Assembly: GCA_963746885.1 (NCBI GenBank)
Contig: CAVVDM010000004.1
Location: 62,001-126,000, forward strand
Origin: DATARH01 sp963746885
GTDB lineage: Bacteria; Pseudomonadota; Alphaproteobacteria; ATCC43930; CGMCC-115725
Length of the DNA: 64,000 nt
Reading direction: 5' to 3'
Made by a program: the position numbers and the translations under genes. The notes under the pieces are model-generated. The model ran no database searches. It was not told the DNA's origin and saw only the letters and a list, made by a program, of their open reading frames with translations. Below are positions 17,832 to 26,907 of this stretch, piece by piece; positions within the stretch are counted from its first letter, which is position 1, and every line of letters starts with the position of its first letter.

Positions 17832-19100
17832 ATGACAGCCAATTTCGGCATCACCGGCCTCGACTGGCAGCAGCGCATCAACTGGGAGCGGCTGCGCCGT
17901 TATCGGCTGGAGCGCGCCCGGGAGCGGATGAAGGCGCACGGGCTCGGCGCGATGCTGCTGATGTACGACGAGAACGTCCGCTATGTGACCAGCACCCTGA
18001 CGCCGGGGTGGAACCGGCTCAAGCCCGGGCTGCGCTATGCGATGCTGTGCGGCGACGACCCGCCGGTGCTGTTCGAGCAGGGCGACATCGGCGCCCAGGT
18101 CGCGCGCCACTCGCCGTGGCTGCCGCCGGACCACATCCGCTATTCCTACGCCTGGATCAAGGGCGCGGCGGGGCCGGCCTCGACGCAGCAGGTCCGCAAG
18201 TTCACCGACGCGCTGTGCGCCGAGATGAAGAAGGCCGGCGTCGCCGGCGAGAAGCTCGGCGTCGATTTCGTCGACATCAACATGATCGCCGCCTTCGACG
18301 AGGCCGGCCTCCGCTGGACAGACGGCATGTCGCCGATGATGGAGGCGCGCGCCGTCAAAAACGTCGACGAGCAGGAGTGCATGCGCATCGTCGGCGCGAT
18401 CGGCGACGCCGCGCATTGGGAAACGATGAAGTTCCTGCGCCCCGGCATCACCGAGAACCGCGTCACCGCCCACATCATGGAATTCCTTTATTCGATCCCC
18501 GGCATGGAGGACGTTGAGGACGTCATCGTCTCATCCGGGCCCAATACCTGGCCCAACTGGCGCAATTTCTCCGACCGCATCATCCAGCCAGGCGACATTG
18601 TCTTCATGGATTTGGCGGCATTGACGTGGAACGGCTACAAATCCTGCTATTACCGGACCTATTGCGTCGGCAAGGAACCGACCGCGGAGCAGAAATCGGT
18701 CTACCAGACCGCGCTCACCTGGCTTTACGACTCGATCGGCGCGGTCAAGGCCGGCACGACAACGCGCGAGATCGCCGAGAAATGGCCCTCGGCGAAGGAG
18801 GCCTGGGGCTACGAGGAGGAGGATCAGGCGGCCGCCAATCTGTGGGGCCACGGGCTCGGCCTCGCGCAGTACGACCCGCCGGTGATCTCCCGCATCTGGT
18901 CGCTCGACCATCCGATCGAGATCCAGCCAGGGATGGTCTTTGCGCTCGAGACGCAGCACGGCAAGCCCTTCGAATGGGGCGTGCGAATCGAGGAGATGCT
19001 GATCGTGCACGACGACCGGACCGAGCTGATTTCGCACTTTCCGGTCGAGCAGATCACCGTCGTCGATCCGCTGCCGGGCTATTCGCGGATGCACGGCTAG
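17832..19100 (+). CDS. M24-family (creatinase/aminopeptidase-fold) hydrolase with altered metal site
   Basis: A 422-residue pita-bread-fold protein. A creatinase-like N-domain covers about 1-160 and the M24 catalytic domain about 175-415. Metal-ligand positions that can be read are Asp260 (FMDLAAL), His340 (WGHGLGLAQ), Glu373 (ALETQ) and Glu387 (GVRIEEML). The second Asp of the usual GYxSDxTRT motif is replaced: the sequence is GYKSCYYRTY, with Cys272 there. Creatinase and ectoine hydrolase share the fold and lack metals, so this may be a non-peptidase amidinohydrolase or similar. The start is the ATG after AAGGGAGAG. It sits between the Gfo/Idh and PEP-synthase-like genes. Confidence 0.86.
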   Translation: MTANFGITGLDWQQRINWERLRRYRLERARERMKAHGLGAMLLMYDENVRYVTSTLTPGWNRLKPGLRYAMLCGDDPPVLFEQGDIGAQVARHSPWLPPDHIRYSYAWIKGAAGPASTQQVRKFTDALCAEMKKAGVAGEKLGVDFVDINMIAAFDEAGLRWTDGMSPMMEARAVKNVDEQECMRIVGAIGDAAHWETMKFLRPGITENRVTAHIMEFLYSIPGMEDVEDVIVSSGPNTWPNWRNFSDRIIQPGDIVFMDLAALTWNGYKSCYYRTYCVGKEPTAEQKSVYQTALTWLYDSIGAVKAGTTTREIAEKWPSAKEAWGYEEEDQAAANLWGHGLGLAQYDPPVISRIWSLDHPIEIQPGMVFALETQHGKPFEWGVRIEEMLIVHDDRTELISHFPVEQITVVDPLPGYSRMHG

Positions 19101-19111
19101 GCGGGCGCACG

Positions 19112-20389
19112 ATGGACCAGACCCTCATCGTCCCGCTTCGCGATCCGGCGGCGACCGACGCGGCCCGCTTCGGCGCCAAGGCGGCCAACCAGGCGTTGCT
19201 CGGCCAGGCCGGGCTGCCCATCCCCGCCGGGTTCTGCATCGATGCCGCTGTCTATCGCCGCCAACTGGCGGCGTTGCGCCTTGAAGGCCCGGCGCGCGCG
19301 GTGATGACGGCGCCCGGCCTGGAGGCTCGGCAGCATGCCCTGGCGCTGAAGCTGGGCTTGATGGCCGAGCCGGTGACGCCGGAATTGGCCGAGCCGCTCC
19401 TCGCCGCCTGGCATGCGCTGGGCGGGGGGCTAGGCGTGGTGCGTTCCTCGGCGCTCGTCGAGGACCGCAGCGGCACCAGCTGCGCCGGCCAGTTCGAGAG
19501 CTTTCTCGGCCTCGCCGGCGAGGCCGATTACCTGACCGCGGTGCGCGCCTGCTGGGCGGCGCTGTGGTCGGTGCGGGCATTGCGCTACATGGCCGGCCAC
19601 GCGATCGACCCGGCGGACACGGCGATGGCGCTGCTTGTGCAGCCACTCGTCGCGGCGCGCGCGTCCGGCGGCGGGTTGAGCCGGAATGCTGCCGGCGAGA
19701 TGGTACTGACCGCGACCTGGGGCCTCGGCTCGGCGATCGCCCAGGGCGAAGTCGTGCCGGACCGCATCCGCCTCGGCCACGCCGGCGAGGTCATCGAGAT
19801 CGAGCCGGGGCGCAAGGCGCACCGCGAGGGCTGCGTCCATGGCCACGGCGTGACCAGCGGCGCGGTGCCGCGCGGGGAAGTCGATCGGCCCTGTCTCGAT
19901 GTGGAGCAGGCGGCGGCGCTGGGGGACCTGCTGCGCCGGGCGGAGGCGGTGATCGGCGTCCCGGTCGAGATCGAGTGGGCGCTCGACGATGCCGGCTTCA
20001 CGCTATTGCAGGCGCGGCCGCTGGCGGTCGCCGAGCCAACCGTGCCGGACGACATCTGGCTGCGTCATCCGCGGATCAACGGCCACCCTTCCGGCATCGG
20101 CTGGGGCTCGGGCCGCGCCTGCGTCGTCAACTGCGAGTGTGAGCTGGGGCGGATCGGGCCGGGCGACGTATTGGTGACGAAGGTGGCGGGGCCGGCGCTC
20201 GCCCATGTGCTGCCACGCGTCGCGGGCGTCGTCGCCGAGCTTGGCGGCAGCACCTCGCATCTGGCAGCATTAGCGCGCGAGCGCGGTATCCCGATGGTGT
20301 TGGGCGTGCGCGAGGCGACGCGACGGATCCCAGACGGCGTCACCGTCGCCGTCGACGGCGTTGCCGGCATCGTCCGCTGGGCCGGGTAA
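19112..20389 (+). CDS. PEP-synthase-like protein: ATP-grasp plus swivelling phosphohistidine domain
   Basis: A 425-residue protein with the N-terminal PPDK/PEP-synthase ATP-binding domain (about 10-305). The signatures FGAKAANQALLGQAGLPIPAGF, shortened here to its GAKAANQALL core, VVRSSALVEDRSGTSCAGQF and LLQARPL are all visible. A PEP-utilising mobile domain (about 345-425) has the phosphorylated His383 in GGSTSHLAALARERGIP. The large C-terminal PEP/pyruvate TIM barrel of PEP synthase is absent, so the phosphate acceptor must be something else or another subunit. Phenylphosphate synthase and rifampin phosphotransferase use related modules. It starts 11 bp after the M24 gene and is probably co-transcribed. 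Confidence 0.87.
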   Translation: MDQTLIVPLRDPAATDAARFGAKAANQALLGQAGLPIPAGFCIDAAVYRRQLAALRLEGPARAVMTAPGLEARQHALALKLGLMAEPVTPELAEPLLAAWHALGGGLGVVRSSALVEDRSGTSCAGQFESFLGLAGEADYLTAVRACWAALWSVRALRYMAGHAIDPADTAMALLVQPLVAARASGGGLSRNAAGEMVLTATWGLGSAIAQGEVVPDRIRLGHAGEVIEIEPGRKAHREGCVHGHGVTSGAVPRGEVDRPCLDVEQAAALGDLLRRAEAVIGVPVEIEWALDDAGFTLLQARPLAVAEPTVPDDIWLRHPRINGHPSGIGWGSGRACVVNCECELGRIGPGDVLVTKVAGPALAHVLPRVAGVVAELGGSTSHLAALARERGIPMVLGVREATRRIPDGVTVAVDGVAGIVRWAG

Positions 20390-20583
20390 GCGGCGATGCT
20401 CAGCGCTCCGATCGACATCGCGGCGCCGGGCGAAGCGCAGCCGCCGCCGCCGATCCGGCTGGTGCCAAAGTGCGCCGCTATGTCCGGGTCGTCGCGCTGC
20501 AGGGCGCCATGCCGGTCGCGATTATCCTGATCATGGCGCGCTTCGCCACCGGACTGTGAGCGGCGTTACCCTCGTCGCCAGTC
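20390..20583 (+). other. Convergent intergenic gap with a possible small membrane-peptide remnant
   Basis: Between the convergent PEP-synthase-like and CocE genes, a frame ending in a TGA at 20557 reads VRRYVRVVALQGAMPVAIIL and continues hydrophobic for about ten residues. It resembles the last helix of a membrane protein, but no upstream part in the same frame is convincing. It could be a gene relic or chance. Confidence 0.25.
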
Positions 20584-22344
20584 TTACGTCGCCGGGATGA
20601 TCGGCACGAGCAGGGATGCGGCCCGCGGTCCGCCCGCATAGAGCGTCACCTTGCCGCCGAAGACGACCGGCGGCCGGTTGTCGGGGTCGTTGTGGGTCAT
20701 GCCGCCGGTTCCGTGGGTGGCGTAGTGGAATTGTTTGCCGAACTCGGACAATTCGCCCTCGTACTCGTAGTCCTTGCCGCGCACGGTCAGCGCCACCCGC
20801 CAGCCGGCCGGCACCACGATCGAGGTCGGCAGGATCTCCACCGCGCACTCATAGATCTCCCCCGGAACCAGCTTCTCGACCCGATCGTGCGGGTGATAGG
20901 GCCGATAGGGTTTGCTGCGCCCGGGGTCGAGCCGGCGGTGCGAGGTGCGCAGCCAGCCGTTGGCGATCGGTGTGTTGGGATCGGTCGATCCCATGAACGT
21001 GACTTCTTTGCCCGCCGGATCGAACACCCGCACGATCAGGAAGAGATCGGCATTCTCGGTCGATGACGACAGGAACAGCCGCGTCGCCAGCGGGCCGGTG
21101 ATCTCGGTCGCGCGCGCCATCGGCGCCATCCAGAACGTCACGCCCGGGCCCAGCGCGTCGTATTCGATCCGGCCCGCCGCGTCGACGGGCTGCGGGCTGA
21201 GCGCCATGCCCGCCGGGTCGAGGTAATAGGTTGTCCAGTTCGTGCGCGCGAGCGGCCATTCGTTTTCGCGTCTCAGGACAAATTTCTCGCCGGGATGGCG
21301 GATGTTGAGCGTCACCGGCGGCGTCTTCTCCCAGCCGTTATCGATGCCCTTCAGGAAATGGTCGAAGAACCGCTTCTGCAGCGCCACGCCATAGCCCGAA
21401 GAGAACAGCGACCAGTGCGAGTCGCCATGCACCTCGAGCCATTTCCGTTGCGACGCCGCTTCGATGAAGCCGTTGAAGTTGCCGCGCGGATGCAGCCCCT
21501 GGCCGCCCCAGTTGGCGCAGCTCAGGAGCGGCACCTCCACCCGCGAGAGATCGGCAGACTGCGCGCGGTGCCAGTCGTCGTCGAGCGGGTGTTTCTTCAG
21601 ATCCTCGAAGGCATCGCGCCGGTTGCGCGCGAGTTCCTCGGCAGAAAGCGTGACGGGCCCGGCAATCGATTCACCGGTGTGCGGGCTCTTTCGCGCCCGC
21701 TCGCCGAGGCCGTATTGCACGTTGGTCACTTGGTGCTTGGCCCAGCGCTCCTGGAACTGACTGAGGATGCCGCCATGGTAGCCGGAGTCGCGATAGCGGT
21801 CGTTCTGACCCTCCCACGGAATGATTGCGGCGAGATGCGGCGGGTGCCGGGCGGCGACGCGCCACTGGTTGCTGGCGTAATAGGAAATACCGAGCATACC
21901 GACCTTGCCGTTGCTCCACGGCGCGGTACCGGCCCACTCGATGCACTGGTAGAGGTCTTCGGTCTCGCGTTCCGATGCCGGATCCATCAAGCCGGGCGAG
22001 CAGCCGGCGCCGCGCGAATCGACGCGAACCACCGCATAGCCATGCGGCACCCAGCGCTCGGGATCGGTGACCTCCCAGTTCTGGTATTTGTTGCTCGATC
22101 CGACGAGAATCTCGGGGTGGTCGGTCACCATCTTTTGCCACTGCTGCGGGTAGCCTTCCTGGTAGGCAAGGCCCTTGGCGTAGATCCCGTAGTTGAGGAT
22201 AACCGGATAGCGCCCCTCGGGGACCGGGCGGTACACATCCGCCCGCAGCACCAGGCCGTCATCCATCGTGATCGGCTCGTTCCAGGTGATCCGCATGCCG
22301 TCCCGCACCTCGGTGCGCGGCTGGAGTTCGGCAATCTGGGACAT
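20584..22344 (-). CDS. CocE/NonD-family alpha/beta hydrolase
   Basis: A 586-residue hydrolase with an X-Pro dipeptidyl-peptidase/CocE N-terminal alpha/beta domain (about 25-345) and a C-terminal jelly-roll (about 370-580). The nucleophile is Ser154 in GISYYAS, preceded by the family motif VVRVDSRGAGCS. The His is likely in HGDSHW. The position that holds the triad Asp in cocaine esterase reads NWGGQGLH with no Asp, as in the NonD subgroup. No signal peptide is seen. The ATG has a strong AGGAGG site, and a longer in-frame start upstream is unsupported. The cupin gene is divergent, with 152 bp between starts. The substrate is probably a small ester or amide. Confidence 0.89.
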   Translation of the reverse strand: MSQIAELQPRTEVRDGMRITWNEPITMDDGLVLRADVYRPVPEGRYPVILNYGIYAKGLAYQEGYPQQWQKMVTDHPEILVGSSNKYQNWEVTDPERWVPHGYAVVRVDSRGAGCSPGLMDPASERETEDLYQCIEWAGTAPWSNGKVGMLGISYYASNQWRVAARHPPHLAAIIPWEGQNDRYRDSGYHGGILSQFQERWAKHQVTNVQYGLGERARKSPHTGESIAGPVTLSAEELARNRRDAFEDLKKHPLDDDWHRAQSADLSRVEVPLLSCANWGGQGLHPRGNFNGFIEAASQRKWLEVHGDSHWSLFSSGYGVALQKRFFDHFLKGIDNGWEKTPPVTLNIRHPGEKFVLRRENEWPLARTNWTTYYLDPAGMALSPQPVDAAGRIEYDALGPGVTFWMAPMARATEITGPLATRLFLSSSTENADLFLIVRVFDPAGKEVTFMGSTDPNTPIANGWLRTSHRRLDPGRSKPYRPYHPHDRVEKLVPGEIYECAVEILPTSIVVPAGWRVALTVRGKDYEYEGELSEFGKQFHYATHGTGGMTHNDPDNRPPVVFGGKVTLYAGGPRAASLLVPIIPAT

Positions 22345-22496
22345 TGCGCCTCCTCCCTCGATCGAAAACCTGGCGTATTCTCCGTCGGTAAGGCGGGGAG
22401 CGCCCGCGTTGACACCCTCAAGATGTGTCGCCGCCGCCACGTCGTCGCAACCGATCCCGCCGCGACACGAAGGCGCAGCAACCGGAGGAAGCCGCC

Positions 22497-22862
22497 ATGC
22501 ACGAACGCAACGGAGCCAGCATCCGCAACATCGCCGAGGTCATGTGGGAGACGCCGCCAGCGCACTACGATGCCCATTCCAAGATGCTGGTCAATCCCGC
22601 GACGGCGCGGACCCAGCTTTTCGACTATCGGATCTCGTCCTATCAGCCCAAGGGCTACGTCGCGCCGCACCGGCACCGGGTGCAGGAGCAGATCTATCAT
22701 GTGCTCGACGGCGAGGGCCTGATCGAACTCGACGGCGAGCGCCGAGTGGTAGGGCGTCACGACGTGATCCACATTCCGCCCGGCGTCGAGCACGCGCTCT
22801 ACAATACCGGCCTTCAGGACCTCGTGTTCATCGTCGCCACCACGCCCTCCAGCGATGACTGA
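22497..22862 (+). CDS. Small cupin-domain protein
   Basis: A 121-residue single-domain cupin. Metal-ligand motifs are visible as PHRHRVQEQIYHVLDGEG (first cupin motif with two His and a Glu) and IHIPPGVEHALYNTG (second motif His). These proteins act as small dioxygenases, isomerases or sugar-binding regulators. The start is the ATG after CCGGAGGAAG. It is divergent from the CocE hydrolase and convergent with the FAD dehydrogenase, 12 bp from the latter's stop. The role is unknown; its metal site looks complete. Confidence 0.85.
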   Translation: MHERNGASIRNIAEVMWETPPAHYDAHSKMLVNPATARTQLFDYRISSYQPKGYVAPHRHRVQEQIYHVLDGEGLIELDGERRVVGRHDVIHIPPGVEHALYNTGLQDLVFIVATTPSSDD

Positions 22863-22874
22863 GCCCCGGCACCG

Positions 22875-24557
22875 TTAGCGGCCGGCGGCGATGTCGCGGG
22901 CGGCGAGGTAGCCGAAGGTCAGCGCCGGCCCGAGCGTTATCCCCGGGCCGGGATAGGCGCCGCGCATCAGTGAATTCATGTCGTTGCCGCAGGCGTAGAG
23001 CCCGCGGATCGGCGCCCCGTCGGCCCCGAGCACGCGCGCCCGGGCGTCGGTGACGAGGCCCGCAGCGGTGCCGAGATCGGCGGGGCGCAGCGCGACCGCA
23101 TAAAAGGGCGGGGTCGCGAGCGGCGCGACGCAGGGGTTGGGCCTATGGTCGGCGTCGCCGACATGCCGCTGATAGGCGTCGCCGCCGCGGCCGAACGCAC
23201 GGTCCTGCCCTAGGGCGGCATCATCGTTGTAGCCGGCAACGGTGCGGACCAACTGTGCGCCGTCGATCCCAAGCCGGGCGGCCAGCGCAGCGACACTCTC
23301 CCCCTCTACGAGATAGCCGCTGTCGATCGGCCGCCGCAGCGACAGCGTGAAGGGTTTGACCGCGCCCAGCCCATAGGTCCACAGCGCCTTGCGGTCGCAG
23401 ATCAGGTAGGCCGGGATTGCCGGGCTGGCGTTGTCGGCCCTGAACATCGCCTGGACAAATGCATGATAGGAGACCGCCTCGTTGGTGAAGCGTCTCCCTG
23501 CCTGATTGACCGCGATGAACCCGGGCTTGCCGCGATCGGTCATAATATGCGGGAAAATGCCGTCCGAGCCGTCGGGCCGGCGAAAGCACGAGGCCGGCGT
23601 CCAAAACGCATTGCCGGCGTCGCCTTCGCCGAGCTGCCCGCCAGCTGCAAGACCGAGGCGGATGCCGTCGCCGGTGTTGTCGGGCGAGGCGGCCGAGAGC
23701 GCGCCGGCCGTGGCCGGCAGCAGACGGGCGCGCAACGCCGGATCGCGCGAGAAGCCGCCGGTCGCCAGCACGATGCCACGGCGGGCATGCACCACCTGCC
23801 CGGCAAGCGTGACGCCGACCGCCGCGCCGTCCTCGACGACGAGCCCGGCGGCGCCCACGCCGCAGCGCAGCTCCACCTGGAGCTGCTGTAGCGAGTACAG
23901 CAGCCGGGCGGCGAGCGCGTTGCCGAGATAGAGCGTCGCGCCGCGGTCGAGAAAGCACCGCTCCCACGCATAGCGCAGCAGCAGCCGGGCAACCCGCAAC
24001 GCCGATCGCGGCGAGCGCGCCATGCGGCGGAAATGCGGGATGTCGGCGCGGTCGAGCATCATGCCGCCGAACAGCATGAATTCCGGCAGCGGCCGGCGCA
24101 GCAGCCCGAACTGCACGCCGAGCCGGCGTCCGTCGAACGGCACCGGCTCGAGCACCCGGCCGCCCAAGGTCGCGCCGGGCAGATCCGGGTAGTAGTCGGG
24201 ATAGGTCGCCACCGGCTTCAGCCGCACCGCGGTGTTCGCCTCGAGATAGGCGACCGCGGCATTGGCATGGTCGAGGAAGGCAATGCGCCGCGGATCATCG
24301 GCGGGGCCGGGAATGGTAGCGGCCAGATAGGTCTCGGCCGCGGCGCGGCTGTCGCTGCGGCCGACCGCGTTCATCTTCGCGTTGTCGGGAAGCCACACCA
24401 TGCCGCCCGAGATCGCCGTGGTACCGCCGACGACCGGCGCCTTTTCCACCAGCAGCACGCGCAGGTGTTCGCTGGCGGCGACGGCGGCAGCCGTCATGCC
24501 GCCAGCGCCGGCACCGACAACGATCACGTCGAACGCGTCGAGAGCCTGCCGCATCAC
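22875..24557 (-). CDS. FAD-dependent oxidoreductase, fumarate reductase / 3-ketosteroid dehydrogenase type
   Basis: A 560-residue flavoprotein of the FAD_binding_2 family. The dinucleotide motif DVIVVGAGAGGMTAAAVA opens the protein, followed by KAPVVGGTTAISGGMVW, a signature of KstD/fumarate-reductase-like enzymes. The C-terminal motif LYACGNDMNSLMRGAYPGPG closes the FAD site. Such enzymes desaturate or reduce steroids, fumarate analogues or other alpha,beta-unsaturated substrates. No signal sequence is visible. The gene is convergent with the cupin and may belong to the same catabolic cluster, although no steroid genes are nearby. Confidence 0.9.
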   Translation of the reverse strand: MMRQALDAFDVIVVGAGAGGMTAAAVAASEHLRVLLVEKAPVVGGTTAISGGMVWLPDNAKMNAVGRSDSRAAAETYLAATIPGPADDPRRIAFLDHANAAVAYLEANTAVRLKPVATYPDYYPDLPGATLGGRVLEPVPFDGRRLGVQFGLLRRPLPEFMLFGGMMLDRADIPHFRRMARSPRSALRVARLLLRYAWERCFLDRGATLYLGNALAARLLYSLQQLQVELRCGVGAAGLVVEDGAAVGVTLAGQVVHARRGIVLATGGFSRDPALRARLLPATAGALSAASPDNTGDGIRLGLAAGGQLGEGDAGNAFWTPASCFRRPDGSDGIFPHIMTDRGKPGFIAVNQAGRRFTNEAVSYHAFVQAMFRADNASPAIPAYLICDRKALWTYGLGAVKPFTLSLRRPIDSGYLVEGESVAALAARLGIDGAQLVRTVAGYNDDAALGQDRAFGRGGDAYQRHVGDADHRPNPCVAPLATPPFYAVALRPADLGTAAGLVTDARARVLGADGAPIRGLYACGNDMNSLMRGAYPGPGITLGPALTFGYLAARDIAAGR

Positions 24558-24848
24558 CTATGTCCAGGGGGAGGATAACGGTACGAGATCGAGTGCGACA
24601 GATTGAATGCTTGCTCGACGTTACGAATGGAAATCGGCGGGTTATCGCGCGACAACGTGGGGTAGTAATCTGATGGCCGGGTCGAGCGTGCGCACAGCCG
24701 GCGCGCCAGCGCCGGGGGGTGCGGCGCCCGCTTGCGGCGGGCGGCAGAACGGTACGCCATCGAGCAACCCGAAAGCCCGGCTTTCGGGTCTGCCCAGCGG
24801 CGCGCGTCCTCTGCCTTTGGAAGCAACGGCGTGAGGGAGGCCGGTCGC
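24558..24848 (+). other. Intergenic gap with a near-perfect palindrome
   Basis: No gene is recognisable. The palindrome ACCCGAAAGCC-C-GGCTTTCGGGT lies at 24767-24789. It could be a bidirectional terminator core or an operator, or part of the left end of the ISL3 remnant that starts 59 bp later. Confidence 0.45.
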
Positions 24849-25069
24849 ATGAGCGACAGCGACATCTTCACCTTGGGGCTGGGGCTGGGGCTGACGCCGC
24901 CGTGGCGGGTGGTTGATCAGCGGCTGGCGAGCGAGCGGCAGCCGCACGAGCTGCGCCCGGCAATCGCCGCCCCGCCCGGCGAGCGGTTCCCGCGCCCGAC
25001 CGCGGGCGGCCGAGCAAGCCGCACGAGTGGAAGGAGGACACTTGGCGCCACCTCAACTTCTTCCAGCAC
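24849..25069 (+). pseudogene. ISL3-family transposase N-terminal remnant
   Basis: The start MSDSDIFTLGLGLGLTPPWR is the typical N-terminus of ISL3 transposases (short variants read FTLALGLTPPW). After about 45 codons the frame shifts, and the conserved KEDTWRHLNFFQH appears in another frame. Nothing of the zinc-finger remainder or catalytic domain follows. A dead fragment. Confidence 0.7.
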
Positions 25070-25345
25070 CAACGCGCAACTGCCATCAAGCAGGGTACCG
25101 CCCCGGCCGAAGCAATGAGGGCGTATCGCAATCTCAACCGGATGCTCCAGGAGGATCGGGGGCACGCTTCTTCTTTCTTTGGTGAAACTGCGGAAATCAT
25201 CCCGTTCCCCGGTGCCGAAACGGCACTCGTCGAGCCGATTTCCGGTATCTCCCAGCAAGGCACCCTTGACGGTCAGTTAGAAAAATTGGTGGCCCAAGGG
25301 AATGGGTACCGATCCACCTTCGCACTATGGATAAGGAGCAGATAA
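25070..25345 (+). pseudogene. Hypothetical protein fragment after the ISL3 remnant
   Basis: The frame continues from the ISL3 fragment as MRAYRNLNRMLQED, IIPFPGAE and GTLDGQLEKL, ending at a TGA at 25343. The middle resembles a family of small hypothetical proteins in mobile regions with the pattern PFPGA...GTLDGQLVRIGG, which would continue for another 80 or so residues. If so, this copy is cut by the IS5 element that begins about 100 bp later. Assignment from memory of the family and weak. Confidence 0.3.
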
Positions 25346-25452
25346 CCGGTTACTTCGCTAGGAAAGCTCTAAGGAAACACCGAAAAATAGCCCGGCTGCG
25401 GGCGCTGGCATCGGGTAGAATCTGCCGGTCCGGGGGACCGAGGGACGGGACG

Positions 25453-25987
25453 ATGCAGCTTCAGGGCAGCTTTTCGCAGGCGGAATACGCCGGCGAAGAA
25501 AAAGCAGACGCGGCGGGACAAGTTTTTGGCCGAGATGGAAGCAGGTGGTTCCGTGGGCGCGGCTGGTTGATCGTCTGCGGCCGTTCTACCCGAAGGGCGA
25601 GCGCGGCCGGCCGCCGATTGGCCTGGAGCGAATGCTGCGGCTGTACTTTTTGCAGCAATGGTACGGGCTGGCCGACGAAGCTCTGGAAGATGCGCTGTAC
25701 GACAGCTAAGCCTTGCGCGGCTTTGCCGGCATCGACCTGTCGGTAGCGGCGGTTCCGGAGGCGACGACGGTACTGAACTTCCGCCATTGGCTGGAGCAGC
25801 ACGACCTGACGAAGGCGTTGTTCGATGAGGTCGGGGCGATGCTGGAGGAGCGCGGTCTGTTGATGCGCCAGGGCACCATCGTCGATGCCACGATCATTGC
25901 TGCGCCGCCTTCGACGAAGAACAAGGGCAAAGCCCGCGACCCCGAGATGCACCAGACCAAGAAGGGCAACCAGTGGCACTTCGGGAT
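25453..25987 (+). pseudogene. IS5-family transposase, N-terminal half, frameshifted
   Basis: The conserved N-terminal half of an IS5-group transposase can be followed through three frames: GSFSQAEYAG, then PFYPKGERGRPPIGLERMLR and YFLQQWYGLADEALEDALYD. After that an in-frame TAA stands where a second copy at 38.6 kb has Gln, and GFAGIDLSVAAVPEATTVLN plus MRQGTIVDATIIAAPPSTKN follow. It stops at the sequence for HFG, where the minus-strand integrase begins. The C-terminal half with the catalytic Glu is absent. Two indels and one stop make it dead. Confidence 0.8.
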
Positions 25988-26898
25988 TGTTCCGGTTATC
26001 TTCGCCATCGCGTCCCGCGCGAGCAGCGTTTGATCCCGCGCGGCGCTGTAGTGGTCGACCAGCCGCGAGGTCTTGTGGCCGGTGATCGCGGCAATCTGTA
26101 GCGAGCTGCATCCGGCCTCGGCGAGCCGCCGGCAAATCGCCTTGCGCAGCCCGTGGGCGGTGCATTGCGGCAGCCCGGCCTCGGTGCACCACTGCCGGAA
26201 ATGGTTGCCGAAGCCGCCGGCGGTGAACGGCGCGCCGGTGCGCGTCACCAGGAACGTGAGGTTGCCGGACGGCGTGGCGGCGATCGCCGCCGCCATCTCG
26301 GGCGCCACCGGGATCACCAGCACCGGCCCGCCGGTTTTCTGCGGCTTGACGTGCAAGGCGCCGTCGCGGAGGTGTTGCGGGCCGACGCGCACCACGTCGG
26401 AGCGGCGTATCCCCGAGTTCAACATCAGCTCGAAAGCGAGACGCGGGCGGGTGCCACTGGCGTGATATGAGCGGAACGCCGCGATGTCGTCCTCGGTCCA
26501 GGAGTAGAAGCCGTCCGTGCTATGGCGGCGCGGCAGTTTGACGCCAACGGTCGGGTCGTCCTCGCGCAGCCCGGCGAGGATGCAGAACTGCATCAGGCTA
26601 TGGAGCGCTTTCAAGAGGTCGCGAGCGGCGCCCGGCTTGGTCGCCTTGGCGTCGATCATCAGCGCAACGTGCTTGCGTTGCAGGTCTTTAACCGGCCCCT
26701 CGCCGTAGGTCGCGAACCAGTGCTCCAGGATATTGCGCCGGTTGCGCTGGCCGCGCGGCGCCAAGCCAAGGAAACCCGACGAGCCGTAATAGCCCGGTCG
26801 CGCCGCGTTGAAGGTCCCGGTGCGAGCACGGCCGGCGCCGACTTCCGGGCGGGCGCCGGCTTTGGCCGCCTCGTACTCTTGCCAGAACTCCGGGCTCT
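25988..26898 (-). pseudogene. int: Tyrosine recombinase (integrase), catalytic part, cut by IS110 at its 5' side and by IS5 at its 3' end
   Basis: Contains a SAM-like core-binding region and the complete catalytic set of a tyrosine recombinase: Arg in NSGIRRSDVVRV, HGLRKA (His-x-x-Arg), ITGHKTSRLVDHY with the second His and the nucleophile Tyr. The N-terminal portion is missing at an IS110 element, but the beginning of the gene (MTTLEVPNLHRFKNRHGKWQ) is found on the same strand at 28467-28576, so the IS110 insertion split it. The last native residues are about ITGTIPK; beyond them the frame continues antisense through the IS5 remnant. It is the likely integrase of the adjacent phage element. 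Confidence 0.85.
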
Positions 26899-26907
26899 TA
26901 TGTCCGT

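Noticed and set aside
17832..19100. DMSP lyase DddP, which shares the M24 fold
   Set aside because: DddP keeps its metal-binding Asp pair; here one is Cys, and the flanking motifs do not match what I know of DddP.
21295..22722. 475-codon plus-strand frame opposite the CocE hydrolase
   Set aside because: Antisense to a complete hydrolase and into the cupin; no recognisable domain.
25706..25984. C-terminal 90 codons of the integrase frame
   Set aside because: They are antisense to the IS5 remnant, so the native integrase ends near 25988.
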